The notes under the pieces are model-generated. The model made no database searches, had not been told where the DNA came from, and worked only from the letters and a program-made list of their open reading frames with translations. From Trichobilharzia szidati (taxonomy: Eukaryota > Platyhelminthes > Trematoda > Strigeidida > Schistosomatidae): a DNA stretch of 64,000 nt. Positions 1-12,195 of the stretch are shown here, in pieces; the stretch's first letter is position 1; every line of letters begins with the position of its first letter. The position numbers and the translations under genes are program-made. The stretch is taken from contig OX235273.1 of NCBI GenBank assembly GCA_944472155.2, positions 83,136,793 through 83,200,792 on the forward strand, written 5' to 3'.

Positions 1-2599
1 TCCAACCAGTGGAAAACAGAAAGGTACGGTTTTTCATTTTGTTTTCAACCTATCAAACGTGAACTTGGTGTGAACATATTTAGTTTGGGAGTAAGGTTCG
101 AATTCATAGAATCAAGTGAGAAGAACATATCAGGATGTGGTTGCAGTTTTAGTTACTTTCCTATACGCTTACGGATACAAATCTCGGACAATTGACTCCA
201 TCTGGAAGTCACTACTAGGAAAAATATGTATGCTGGTGTATCGATTGAAATCCTATATGAATGGCTACTTCGTTTTACGGTGTATATGCAAATACGTTCA
301 ATAAGGAACATTTTCAGTCAAAAGTGCAGAGTGGCAACTGGATGCATGTTGAGTTCGTAAGGCGAATTTTTGAAAGTGAGTCACAGAAAATCACAATCAA
401 CAAGCTTCATTTCAGTTATTATTAGGTGAATAGCAAAACTATTTTACACACTGATAACACTTATTGTAGTCTCATCATAGAAACTCTTACAACAGCTCAC
501 CAACAAACCAATTCCATTAATGTACAAAGAAACGATAGTTACAAATTTCGCGTATGATGGTAGCATTTGCCCAAGCATTTTCTGTGAAAAGTGAAAAATT
601 GCACTGAATGAATACGGACGACAAGAAACGAAGGCAGGTGACCTGAAAACATTCTGAAGTTGTTATGATGGGCGTAGCTGGAGCAGACTGTGATGCGCAA
701 CCTTCTCATCAGCTACTGATTGACTGACACCAATACCAGGGAAGTCGAATAGAAATAATAATAATATCACCTAGATTATTGGTCATATATTTCTTTTCTT
801 GAAACCTTATTCCTTTTTACTACAATAGTATCAGAATGATTTTAGTACGGATATAGAAACTATTCATATTCCTTAACTGATTAACCTGAAGTTATATCGT
901 ATTAGGATTCTTGGTCTGATGCACAAGGTGAAGAAGTCATATAATTACAAGTGTTAGTAAACTTGTGGCTTAATGAAAAACATGAGTAGGGTATTGGTAA
1001 AACATGTTGGATATAAAAGACAAGTTTAAAATTACATGGACATATTATGCGACCTTTATATAACTTAAACAAGGTTAATTGACTGATACAAGATAAGTAG
1101 AAGTCAAATAATGCTTTGAAGAGTATGAGTGGAGATAAACCTTGGGGGGTATGAAATGTCGAATCAGATATAAATAAAATACGAGGAAAAGGATAGAATG
1201 ATATTTCTACAATGCTAGAGAAGGAATGGCAACAGTTTCGAACTGAATAAACAAGTTTGATTTTCACTGTTTAATAGCTAACCATTCAGTGTTTCTTGGC
1301 AAATCTATAAATTACTCTAATTGATAACGGTTGGGCGAGTGATGTTTTTTTCATTTCATCTGCTGAACTGCTGACTCTCTGTTCAAAACTCTGTGTATAC
1401 ACCTAACATGTTCGTGTAGTGTATGATATTCCTCCCTCCACGCAGTCATTTTCAGTAATCATTTCTAACAGCTACTTATCAAACAACGTTTCGGAATACA
1501 CAAGATGATGCAAAACAGTTCCACGATTTACTGAAATTTCTTGTGATATAAAGTTGAAAAATATTTTCATCTGAGTGCCATTAATGTATGACATCCATTA
1601 GTGCTGAACCACGGCCACTTCGAAAACCTGTGAAATAGTTATCTACTATGGTGAATCTTCGCTGATTACATGATTAAGATAAGTGTGAATTCTCATTCAC
1701 CATACACTAATCAGTATTATTACCTCATTTAATTATTATCTTGCTCAGTCTTTCGACAGTACATTTTCATGTAAATGTAACGACACACAGTTGTGATAAC
1801 AAATTATACGATGTGACTTACAAACACACCACATTTTTCAACATGAACTTCGCCTTCTAGTAACGCGATTCTAAATTAATAAACAGAATTATCGTTTTAG
1901 CGTGTTATCTGTTAATGTGGTAGTGTTAGCAAATTACATTACATTAAACTTTTCAAGATGGACTTCGGATCACAATAGCCCTATTCTAATATAATATACA
2001 GAATTACTGTTTTGATTCTGTAATGTGTCAGTGTGTAAGTGTACAACTTGTGATACACACGATCCTTCGCAAACTGCATTGAAAAAAGTCAGAGATGAAA
2101 TAAAGTTTCAATGAATTGTTCAACAATTTATCGCAAAGTTCGAAATACTTGAAATTTTGAAATGAATCATTTTTTGTTCATGTTATAACTTGTAATTCAC
2201 ATGTAGTATGATCTCTACTATACGAGGGACATAGTCAAGTCAAATAAATTTACACTTCAAAGTAATTTTTATCGTTAAATATGAAATGAGATGAACACTC
2301 TGTTCAGATTTGGATATTTCGTTTACTGTGTACTACTAATGCAAAATAATACAAGCAAAACTTGTATTTCAGAGAATTCAGTCTCTGTATCTGTATAGCT
2401 GAAATTATTTACAATTTTTCTTGAGAGAGGGTGGTAACGAAAGCGATGAGTTGACTTCATGATAGATGTTGATATTATTCAATGCATAAGAAGAGTAGAA
2501 TAAGTGTCTCGGAGTTAATTAATGAGGTGAATAATAATTCAATGAATGAGTAGAAATCAGAATGCGCACAGAAACGAAGGAAAGAATGCAATTATTTTA

Positions 2600-5500
2600 A
2601 TAATTTGCTTTATTCCGAAACAGTAATTGTGATACAAGATGGAATTCTCAGCATTTTTACTACAGTATTGCATCTAGTTAGTACATTATCAATAAATAGA
2701 ATTCTACATAGATTGAGGAAATCTCAGTTTATTATGACAACAAAATATTGGCATGTCGGTAGCAAATCCAAAGCTGAACAGTGTTTGAAAGTGTTAGAAA
2801 AGTAGGTGCTGTCATATTTACTGGCGTAAGCGAGAGAAAGAAACAAAGCAGCGCATAACGGAAAAAAGAGGGGGAGAGAAAAGGAAAACAAAGAAAGAAA
2901 ATGTTGTACCTATAAATGATGTGAGTTGAAAAGAAGAGGTCCAGTTGTACTACTGACTATTTAATGAATTATATGCGTCACGCCTAATGCTTTCTTTATC
3001 ACACAGAACACGAGCTAAGTAGGGTATGGTTGAGTTTTTGTACTTGCTGGTGCGAGCATATAGTTTTCTATGTAGGCTTCTGGTTTTACCTGATGAGATG
3101 CAAGGGGAGAGTTGTGGGTGAAGAGGGTGGTGTGAGTTAGGTAAAATGGATTTGGCACATTTTTCACATGAGTCCATGTGCCTGTCGACCAGAATATTAA
3201 CAAGCTGGCTAAGTGGCACGTTGCTTACACTGATGACAACCTTTAACATCCTGCGTAATATGTTATAGTCTTTCTTCAGTAGCCCTGGAAAAACTAAGGG
3301 GGGAACAATAGAGAATAATAGGCAGAATGCAAGAGTTAACGAATCGTAGGAGTAAGGGTTGAGTTATACCAGAATGTTTTAACTTCTTGATGTAGAAGGT
3401 GAGACGGAATATTTTCTTAGAAATCGTCAAGATATGAGACGACCAGGAGAGATCAGTAGATAGAATGATGCCTAGGTATTTAAATTCCGATTTGGTTTCT
3501 ATTTCAGTACCATCTATGTTGCATACCTCGTGAGAGCCAACCAGTTTGTTTAGGTCGGATTTATGCCTAAAGGTGAAATTGACTGTTTGGCATTTGGAGG
3601 GGTTTAAGGTAAGACCGTTTTCCTTGGACCACCGGCTGATTTCTGACAGAAAGCCATTAAGTTTAGAGCAGTCGCTTTGACATTTGACAGGCAAAGATAC
3701 AGTCAGGTCGTCAGCATATTTGACAAAATTAATGTCATTTGAAGATGGTAAGTCATGTAGAAAGAGAGAAAGAGAAGTGGGGAGAGTACAGCACCTTGGG
3801 GGACTCCGGCTTCAGTGAGTACAGCAGAGGAGGATTTACCCTTCTATATGGTGTACTGCATTCTGTTAGAGAAGTAGGAATGCAGCCAGTTAGTGACCCA
3901 GGACTCGGCTTTTGTCATAGAGAGCTTATTTAGCAAGAGACATCTAGGTACGGAGTCGAAAGCAGAAGTGAAGTCGAGAAACGTGCAGTGGACGTATGTG
4001 GCACCTTTATCTAATGATGAGACGATACTGTTGTGTAAGATGGCTGCAGCGTCTAAAGTGCTCCTACCCTGTCTATAGGCAAATTGTTTGTGGTCTTCAA
4101 GGTTTTTAAGGGAGGGTTCAAGTTTAAGAAGTATTAGTTTTTCCATAACCTTTAGAAACGGGGGGGGGATGATGGCAATGGATCTGAACTTTACGTTATT
4201 GCTGTTTCCAGGTTTAGGGACAGGGACTATTTTAATGTCTTTCCATGCATCAGGTACGACATTTTTGGAGAAAGAAGCATTTAGGATGTTAGTTAGTGGA
4301 GAACATAAAGCATCTGCACATTGTTTTAGAACATATGCAGGTATACCATCAGGCCCAAGGCTACGTGAGGGCTTGAGCGTTTTAAGACATTTTAGAACAT
4401 CGAGAGCATTAAAGTCATGAAAGTTTTCAGCTACATGATTGGTAACATTGGAAGTAGTTATAGTAGAAGGAGAGCGTATAAAAGACTGATTAAGAGCATT
4501 AACATCATAAGAGGGAAAAGCATTACAACGCTTACTATTGTCAGTAATTTCATTAGAAAGTTTCCACATGCTGATAGGAGATTTGCATGATAAAAGTGTA
4601 TCATTGTAGATAGCATTAAGATTTTTGATTTCAGATTTGATTTCAGCATTAATCTTTTTGAGTCCTAACTTATCTTTGGATTTGTATAACATTTCTTTTC
4701 GCCTGCGAAGTTGTTTGAGATAAGGAGATGAGAAGCGGTCGATGCGTTTGAATAGTGTTTGTTTGGGACAGCATATAGCAAGGTAGAACTTAAGATAATC
4801 CGTTATATTGACAATTGTGTCATCTAATGAACTTTCATGGAATAAATCCCATTTAATATTTTGTAACATGCACCTTAGATTGAGTAAGTTGTCAGATGAG
4901 TAGCATCTTTGTTGTGCTTTCATAGACAGATGTGAGAAGACTTTAATATGTGTTTTGCTGTATATTTTTGGTAGAACACGAACAATAGAGTGATCAGAGT
5001 TGAGGATCGGTGCACGTTTACGTGTTTCGTATATTCCTTCGTCATTTGTGAAAACTAAATCGAATGTTTTGTCAAGTCGAGTGGGGAATTCGACTATGTT
5101 TGTGTGACCAAGTGCTTCAAGGAAGGAGCATTCTGACGAGTTGAAGTCCCCATTAATAACAGATAGAGAGTTGTCGAAGTTGGCAGCGTCAAACATGGTG
5201 AATTCGTCAGCAAAATTTGAAAGATTAGATAGTGAGCAACTTAGAGAAATGTACATGTTTGTAACAAAGATATGTTTATATTTCGGGAGATGTTTGGGAC
5301 GACAACTGACGGTGATACAGTCTATGAAGTCATTTGAGAATGAGATGCAAACATTATTAGAAACAGACCATCTGGAGCGAATAAAAGTTGCAACGCCGCC
5401 CCCATTTTTCTTATTACGAAATTGTCGGTCTTGTCTAAATAGGATGAAGTCCTTTAGTGAGATGAGATTATCATCATACAGTTCATGTAACCATTTTTCT

Positions 5501-5862
5501 TGTAATGTGATTATCGCAGTATTATGATAAGTGTCAGTGGACATCAAAGATTGTAGGTACATTATCTTGTTAGGAAGAGAGCGGCAGGTAGTGTTCATTG
5601 TGACAGGGACCGTAGTTAGGTGTATTGGTGTAGGTTTAAGAGCTCTCTGTCAACCACTAAGATGCTTCCTCCTTGATTTCTTGGGAATATGAAAGTCATT
5701 GAGTCGTAAATGATTAATAAAGTTGCGAGAGTAAATGATCCTGTTAGAATTCATATTTAGATGATAAATAAATAGGAGTAAACAGTATATGGATGAAATA
5801 TGTAGATATCATAATAGCAGGCCCAAAAATTCGAACAGGCCGCAAAGGTCACGTTGTTGTTC
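2600..5862 (-). mobile_element. CR1/Jockey-type non-LTR retrotransposon, near full length, inactivated
   Basis: A LINE on the minus strand encoding an AP-like endonuclease followed by reverse transcriptase. The reading frame seems to start at the ATG at 5754 and meets an in-frame TGA at 5650-5652; the open part is 5598-3844 (584 codons). Visible motifs are an endonuclease GDFN and SDHS, then RT blocks SLGPDGIPAYVLK and FLDFTSAFDSVPR. A stop near 3844 and a frame change near 3760 separate this from the catalytic KYADDLTV and the thumb-type SEFKYLGIILS (ORF 3694-3263). The C-terminal tail is at 3249-2950. It sits in an AAT-rich stretch of R1; the other R1 arm is uninterrupted at that site, so the ends are known to within a few bases. 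It resembles schistosome SR1/Perere CR1-like elements; I do not assign a family name. Confidence 0.85.
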
Positions 5863-6122
5863 AATAATAATAATAATAGTAACTTCATTCTGTACACGGT
5901 TTATATAATGCACAGGATTTCCACTAGAGTTTATTCTATGATAAATTCCCCTTGTCCAGGATGTCCAGGTAAAATATTAATTGATAGTGGATCGTGTGAC
6001 ACAGTGGTATCCAACCTGAACAGAAAACCGATCACATTTAATATGTGTTCTTTGTCTCCTTCGTGAAATGCATCACATTTGGATGAATGACAATTATAAA
6101 ATCTTCAGGAGTACATTTTGCC

Positions 6123-6280
6123 ACTTACCTGGCGCCGGGTTCAGGGTGATCAAGAATGCTCTGACCCCGGGTGGAGGCTCACCATTGCACCTCGGTGGGT
6201 TGAAACTCGCGACGGACCCTAATCGGGTGCGCTCGGGCGTGCAGTTTTTGTCAGTGGGGAGGCCTCACGATCCTCCCTTT
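6123..6280 (+). pseudogene. U1 snRNA retrocopy, full-length-like, fused to a tRNA-derived SINE
   Basis: The stretch reads as a U1 spliceosomal RNA. It begins with ACTTACCTGG, which contains the U1 sequence that pairs with 5' splice sites, and lacks only the usual first two bases. Next come a stem-loop I region with GATCAAGAATG, a stem-loop II with the ATTGCAC loop (6184-6190) that binds U1A, a U-rich Sm-type site CAGTTTTTGTC (around 6242), and a terminal hairpin GGGGAGG/CCTCCC at 6257-6277. It joins directly to the SINE at 6286. The chimera is absent from the R1 copy on the other strand, where ACTT is followed by AAGGAC. It is therefore an insertion, not a resident snRNA gene, and no upstream snRNA promoter is expected here. 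Identification rests on remembered U1 structure. Confidence 0.8.
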
Positions 6281-6285
6281 ATTTT

Positions 6286-6482
6286 GCGTCGGTGGCACAG
6301 TGGTTAGGACTCTCGCCGACCATGCTCATGGTCCGAGGTTCGATCCCCTGCCGGCGCACACCCGATATCTATGGTCGGTCTGAATTTGGGCTACCGATAT
6401 CCATGCTGAAAATTCCATACTTGTACTGAAAATACGCTGTGGAATCAAGCTGTAAATAAAAATAAAAATAAATAAATAAAAT
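6286..6482 (+). mobile_element. tRNA-derived SINE, 3' half of the U1-SINE chimera
   Basis: The head has a pol III A box (TGGCACAGTGGTTAGGAC, about 6292-6309) and a B box (GGTTCGATCCC, about 6337). It folds like a tRNA arm, with GCGTCGG complementary to CCGGCGC. The body (CCCGATATCTATGGTCGG onward) and an A-rich AAATAAATAAAT tail follow. The same SINE lies at 42676-42876, where the body is nearly identical. The tail runs straight into R1 sequence at TTAAGGACAG. Confidence 0.85.
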
Positions 6483-6811
6483 TTAAGGACAGAACTCAGA
6501 CACAGTTATCACGTATATTGTGATAGGCTTTCACCCATGATTAGGCTTTTTCTCAAGTTTAGTAGAAACTTGAGAATCAGTAGGTCGTTCACTTTTAAAA
6601 TACTAGCCAGGGTGACTAATTCCATTAGAGGTCATAATTTATTAGATTTAAACAAAATGAACAATGAAGAATATATTCCAAATATTGATTACAAGAGTTT
6701 TCGGTTGACTCAATTTCAGGCAGGCCACCTGTAAAATGTGGGAGTTCTGAAGAAATACAAGGGTTGTCAGGAGTTAGAAAAACAACCAGACAGAAATCAA
6801 GTGAGTATAAA

Positions 6812-7060
6812 TCAACCAAGTTTCGACCATTCTGGAAGAAGTGATTGGATAATTTTCTTTTGTATGCACAGTTCCGATTTCTCTAATTGAGTGGCTGAGG
6901 CTCCATCAATGACAGGGAGATTAAAGAGAATTGCCTTCACTGGGTCGACCTTTACTTTGTAGATTACTTTGAGGGAGGTGCTTGTTGCGACCAAATAATC
7001 AGTGTTGACAAGGTGTTGGATTGTCGCACTCCTTGTACAGCCACCACAAACCGTCTGCAA
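6812..7060 (-). pseudogene. Penelope-like element relic (C-terminal end)
   Basis: The minus-strand frame ends with SLKVIYKVKVDP, then SELCIQKKIIQSLLPEWSK. This matches the C-terminus of the Penelope ORFs at 13319-15241 (AFKVIYRIPSS, then SLCIQKKFVQPLSLPWPR). An upstream IQHLV stretch corresponds to ILAHLI there. The GIY-YIG core and RT are missing. The relic lies just beyond the R1 boundary at 6656. It comes from a different Penelope lineage than the 12921-15661 element. Confidence 0.7.
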
Positions 7061-8300
7061 AATAATAATTCAAAGGATGCAGTTAGATAGTCGAACCAAA
7101 TTATGATATTATTATTATTTACTTGCATTCAGAATCCACTTCGTTCTCTACACACAAAACTCCATTTCCTCGTCATTTGATCTTCCTTCTCTATTTCACC
7201 TTTGCACTCTTAACGCGTCATTTCTCATTCGTCATCCACTCGGGGATCACTGTCAAGTGTGATACCACTTGAAGTTCCCTTTGAGCATATTTCCATTCCA
7301 ACTCCATTTCACCCTGTATATTTGTTCAGTAATAGGTTGATAGTTATTTCACTGAACTGCTAGACCACCTCGTTGCTTATCCTTCCCAAGCAGTCATGTG
7401 ATCTGCAGTGTGGAGATCAATGGCGCTTTCAATGACTCAAGCATTAACTCTTTAGACCACATATTTTGTCTTGACTGTAGTGTTGAGATATCATGTGTCT
7501 TTCTTTATCTTCAGTGCAGCCTATTTTCACATTGATTACAGAGTAATGGAGGCCTGCCTCATCTTCCCGATTTGATCCTATTTGACTCTGATGTCCTTGC
7601 CCATGCCACCTGCCTCTGAAACGATGCTGATTAGGTCAGGTGAGTGAAATAAGTGAATTCACTCAAGGTTCTCTCGTTGATGTTACTGAATGTTGTTGTT
7701 TCTGGTTTGATAACAACTCCCCCCTCTCTGTCCTGTCTTTGTTCACCTGACGTTCAATCTTCACCACTTCTCTTGCAAACTTGCTGCTCTATGGTTGCAT
7801 ATTTTCATATTTTCGCTCTTTGTGACGTGTTAAATTCATTCCTAGTCAATGCAACATAAACGTCGACAACCTCGGTATGAAAGAGTTAAGACGTCAGTGA
7901 ATCACTGGATCACTGCTCGTCAAATGAAAACCAAATTCCTCAAACCGAAATTACTGATTTCAATATTGGTTGAGCTTATTTGGAATAACACACAGTGATA
8001 CAGTGTCAAAAACTGCACGACATCTAGACCACAATTTATTGTTCATATTCATATCAGTTTGTTCTCATGGCTTCATAATATGTTTTGCGTACTTTCTCTC
8101 TTTGACTCCCTCTCTCATGTTCTCTTTCCTTCTTGTTTTGATAGAAATTATCCAATTACTCGGTAAAAGCGTTGCGTCATTTGATGAAGATTCAGGGATT
8201 AGCCTCTCTCTCCGCCTAACTATGTTATTACTTTTTACTACTTTCAACTTATTGGGTGATTAAATGCAAGTGAATGTGTTGCAGTGGTTGAGGCTTCTTC
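7061..8300. other. Stretch with no recognisable gene
   Basis: I see only short ORFs (for example 7653-7859 + and 7970-8263 +) without motifs, splice structure or matches elsewhere in the window. The plus strand of 7140-7700 is pyrimidine-rich. No RNA gene or element end could be supported. Confidence 0.4.
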
Positions 8301-8319
8301 TAGTTTTTATAACGTATCA

Positions 8320-8430
8320 TAGGCAATCATTCTGGATCCAGTTGAATTCCTATGTTCCGATAGTCTAATTAAATCTAGTCTACTGGTTTGACCTACATAA
8401 TTGACCTCGCAGTCATTACATGGTGTCTGC
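8320..8430 (-). pseudogene. Penelope-like GIY-YIG endonuclease relic
   Basis: The minus strand reads PCNDCEVNYVGQTSRLD, then RLSEHRN. The CxxC-x-YVGQT-R pattern, with a following histidine in an SEH context, is the N-terminal half of the GIY-YIG endonuclease of Penelope-like elements (compare CSCGESYIGRTTRQLN in the 13-15 kb elements). Nothing else of the element is intact. No start codon or usable frame remains. Confidence 0.65.
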
Positions 8431-8639
8431 ACCGGAAATACGGAAAATTGTGATGAAAAACAGGTGGGAGTAAGGCCATCTGAAGATGTTTGCTAACCAC
8501 CTTTCCACACATTTAGCCACAGATACCCCTGATCTCACAAGATTTCATGATGGCTTTCGAGAGGAAAATCCCTTGAAAGCTAATAATAAATTGAAAGAAG
8601 TCACGATCCATGATAAAGAATACTCACACACATAATTAA

Positions 8640-10815
8640 TAATTTTAGTGTAGCTGAATAATCTTTTACCTCCACTGCATATGTTCTCCACTTGAAGGAG
8701 AACTAAATACGTGGAAGAGTGTGTATATCACTGGAGTTGATCACAGAGTCACCAATGACGCTGCGTGTAGCCCTGAATTGAGTGTTGATTCTCTTCACGA
8801 TTGTACTAGTACCAATTCTCGAAGATGTTCCAGTGTCCATGGTGGTAAAATATGTTTCATCGAAGTACTCCATTCCATTCATTGTAATGCTGAATTCATT
8901 GAAAATTACATGTGAAAATCACCACTAACATCCTACAGGTAAATATTACGTCCAATATCAGGTAATTAGATTTTCATGAAAACGATGGAGAGTGAGCTGT
9001 GGTTAGGCTAATACTTCCGCCTGCTTGATTTATTCCTGAATCTATCAGATGCATGGAGAATGGTGGTGTGCCAGTTAGCATTAATGATACTCACATACCG
9101 AATATTTCAATGTCTTTCTCAAACTGATATGGGGATTTTTAACAGCTGTCTCATCTGTGTTACAAATGATGCAGTCACCGAGCAGATTTCATATCAGTTA
9201 ATTCGTGTTTCCATACCGGTCAGGTGGATTGTCCTCTACACCAACACAGGACATAACCCTAAAATAAGTTGTATGTACAGGTTTTGAATGAACCAAGTTG
9301 AGCAACAGACTGGTTGGCTTCAGCTAGCACCAAGTTGACCAGACTATAGCTCACCAGAGGGATGGCGTACTTAACGTATACATGTCACTTCCCATACACT
9401 GTACACATTCAATAAAGCTGGTTGAAGACAACGACAGTTCAATAATAGACCAGCCAGTCCCATCAAGCTCAACAAGAATCACTATGATCAGTTCAAGTAC
9501 AGGAGAGTGACTGGAGTATTACCCGGGGTGAATGCTATCACAAAATGTACTGAGAAACAGACACATACACTACTACTCAGTGCAGAACATGATGAGCGCA
9601 TCCCACACGCCTACTATTATTCACGAATATGAAGTTGAGAGACAATAAAACATCTCCAATGTGCTCAATTTGAACTTATACTCACCGACCAAACTTTTGT
9701 GAATACCAGTTTTACCAAATCAATACACCTGAAAACGGTTTCTCGGACTGTTTACTTTCCCTTCGTAAACTTTCGAAAAAATTTCACTCAAGACGCTTGT
9801 TTGCCATCAGACTTGTGTAAGTGTATTACTGTTTCCTGTGTGTTGCTATTCATTTTTGCTTTACATCTATTGACAGACTGACCGACTTTATCTCAATATT
9901 CTACAGAAAAATGTTTCACTGCAACACTGAGATATTGTCATGATAACAGAAAATGAGACTCTTTGAAAATGAATATTTCGGTCTCCATTAATCACAGAAT
10001 GCTAAATACTCTGAGAATTGAATTTCATAATTCCGTGTATCGGAAAATGACTATTAGTTTCGGGAGTGGCCAAACATTTACACGTGATTTGCGTCATTTT
10101 AGACTGGTACAGAAAATTATGTGTGACAAATTGCACACGATAACATTCTGTCAAATAAACAATGTTAGGTAGAAAACAGCTTACTATGGATATACATCAG
10201 TTTGTCTTGACCAAGATCCGACGAGTGGTGAACGAAATGAGAGATCTTGTTGCGCTGACATTTTCATAATATTTGCAACAATTTTGATTCTCAGTGAAGA
10301 TACTTGGTGCATTGTTGACAAGTGTGTGATCGAATACGCTACTCTTGCACTTACCATTAAACTAAGTGAACAACTTCACAATATACAGTAGTTAACAAGC
10401 ACTAGAGATTTGGAAGTTAAATGAATATCTTCTGTTCCACACACATTCCCTTTAATTCGCATCTCAATTTTTATGATTTGATTACTGCGATATAATTGAA
10501 AACCAACATGAGAAATGTGTAGTCTTTATACCAAGAAGTAAGACAACGAATTCTCTACATATCGGACTCTGAACATGTTTACTGTAAGAATTGAAAATGT
10601 ATCCTTAAGCATCAGCAGAAAGGAATAAGAAATCAGCTAGCTACGCAAGCATCGTCAGTAGTCAATTCATAATAATAATTAACTCGTTGAAATAGTTCGT
10701 GGAAGATGCAACATTATCTGTACTAGACCGACACACTCAACTAACTACAAATGTCCAAACACTTCATTTTATGATATCACCTATGTAGCAATGAAACAAT
10801 GTTTATATGGACATA
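8640..10815. repeat. Direct segmental duplication, copy 1 (partner 34420-35960)
   Basis: Besides the protease exon, flanking non-coding sequence matches the C locus in the same order and orientation. Examples are the stretch after the exon (around 8990-9070 versus 34780-34870), the GCAGAACATGATGAG block near 9583 versus 35326, and CCAAACACTTCATTTTAT near 10753 versus 35899. Copy 1 is longer because of extra sequence between 9290 and 10720. The duplication covers exon 5 and part of intron 4 of the protease gene. Confidence 0.7.
8670..8889 (-). pseudogene. Aspartic protease gene D: isolated exon 5 relic
   Basis: The minus strand matches exon 5 of the cathepsin D-like genes in this window, especially pseudogene C (34447-34687). 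It reads MEYFDETYFTTMDTGTSS, keeping the second catalytic DTG, and continues to SDIHTLPRI followed by TAG (8703-8705). Beyond the stop it reads FSFKWRTYAVEV to a possible donor GTAAAA. Where C has TAG this copy has TGG, and the reverse holds at the other stop, so the two decayed separately. A possible acceptor AG lies at 8890-8891. No other exons of D were found. Flanking sequence to about 10815 also matches the C locus. Confidence 0.8.
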
Positions 10816-12110
10816 TTACGGTCATTCCGTCAGTGACTGCCTGTGTCACTGCGTTTATAGTGGGATCCCATCTTTGACAGTGGACTAGTATTATTGGGTG
10901 ATGTTTCAGTGGATGTTCTCCGTATGCAATCTCAGGGAAATCAGCTTCGTCTTCTGATGGAGATAAAGTGTCAACCAACAAATTTCATTTCAGAAACTAG
11001 ATACATTTCTCCCTCTTCATGATTCTAAATGGAGTCAGAGCAATAATTTCAGGAGAATAAGATGGTACCATCATTGATTTTGTCCGCTTCTCATTTTCTG
11101 TTTACAGTCTAAAGAAACTACTAGACTTATGTATAGAGCAACTTTAACATGCTTACAAACTTTTCATATATAGCTTGTAATTATTAGATTTCTTTTTACG
11201 AGTTGATCATGGATTGATATCAGTTAGAGAACCAATGAAATGTTACATGATGTCAGTTGACAGGAGGCTCCAAACTGAATGAACAGCGTCCAGTAAATTA
11301 AACTTATCTAGGTGTTACCCAGAGATTTCAAGTTCGAACAAAATTATTGTATGCATGCAATGATGATGGAGTTGTGTGATAAAGACAAGAGGTGAGTAAG
11401 CTATTGGGTAACTAATAAAATGAGTAATAACATAGTGAATTCATAATAAAAGTCTCAGAATTACACCATATCAAAGGAGGTGAGGTTAAAGCTAAAGACT
11501 AGGTAATCAAGTGAATGAGAGAATATTGATATCCCGTTTTACGTGTTTGATACGGATTGCTTCACCAAACTGGAGGATAATTGAGCTATTTTGTCTGCTT
11601 ATAATTTGAAAGAGGTGGATATAAAGAAAACGCATTCTCGGAGACCTATCATCTAACACAAATAATTTCCACCTGGGCCTGCTACTGTCCTCAATCGCCA
11701 TAGAGCCTAGATATCAATTTCGATGTATAACTTTTGACCTAGTAGATGAGCTCTGCATTAATCTAACGTACACATCATCTCTAAACATTCATTGTCAACC
11801 GCTGAATACTGTTCTTCCCTAAATGTTAGCAGATGACTGACATATTAGACAACTCAGTCAATCCTGGGCTCGTGTTCTATGTTCACCTGCACTCATAAAT
11901 ACAGTGAAATGTTTTCCAGGTACATGCAGTTTGAACTTAATTCTCTGGAAGTCTAAAATGCTGTTAATTACAGTCGAATGTACTCTGCGAGTCTTCTGGC
12001 CAGAAAAATATGGAGTGACCTTGTAGTCTGTATTACCACGAAAGTTTGAAGCTAATGGAAATCAGGGTGTGCACTTGTTAATTCTAATCTTGCTGTCCAC
12101 TGAAATTCTT
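10816..12110. other. Stretch with no recognisable gene
   Basis: Only short ORFs are present (10781-10981 and 11507-11701 on the minus strand), without motifs. I looked here for exon 4 of protease gene D, because the C locus has its exon 4 at the matching distance, and found nothing similar. Confidence 0.35.
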
Positions 12111-12195
12111 CTATTTGTGAAATATAATATTTGTTGTCGTCACAATAAAGGCCAGTTATGCGGCGGATACATTTTTAACTTAGAATAACAGATTA

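Larger units (their letters stand above)
1..6656 (+). repeat. R1 repeat, copy 1 (left arm of a large inverted duplication)
   Basis: This segment matches 40545-43870 read on the opposite strand, almost base for base over long runs. It probably continues left of the window. The match ends near 6656, just after a shared AAACAAA. Two insertions interrupt it and are absent from the other copy: a CR1/Jockey element (about 2600-5862) and a U1/SINE chimera (6123-6482). Both copies keep a short ORF at 116-304 (+) and another at 902-1267 (-), but neither resembles a known protein and I do not call them genes. More diverged copies lie at 26130-28100, 46060-47454 and 50800-52010, so R1 is a repeat family. 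Its class is unknown to me. Confidence 0.8.

Noticed and set aside
3739..5527. Plus-strand ORFs at 3739-3933, 3893-4078, 4088-4420 and 5141-5527
   Set aside because: They are antisense shadows of the CR1/Jockey endonuclease-RT frame on the minus strand.
5986..6066. ILIDSGSCDTV in R1, resembling an LTR-retrotransposon aspartic protease active site
   Set aside because: Both R1 arms keep the short frame, but there is no flanking gag or RT and no second protease motif. Five residues are too little to call.
8721..8915. Plus-strand ORFs at 8721-8915 and 34519-34713 with similar protein sequence
   Set aside because: Their similarity comes from antisense reading of the duplicated protease exon 5.
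10781..10981. ORF near the expected place of exon 4 of protease gene D
   Set aside because: It has no resemblance to exon 4 of genes A, B or C (no GGE-x-GG motif), and the frame does not end at a matching donor.
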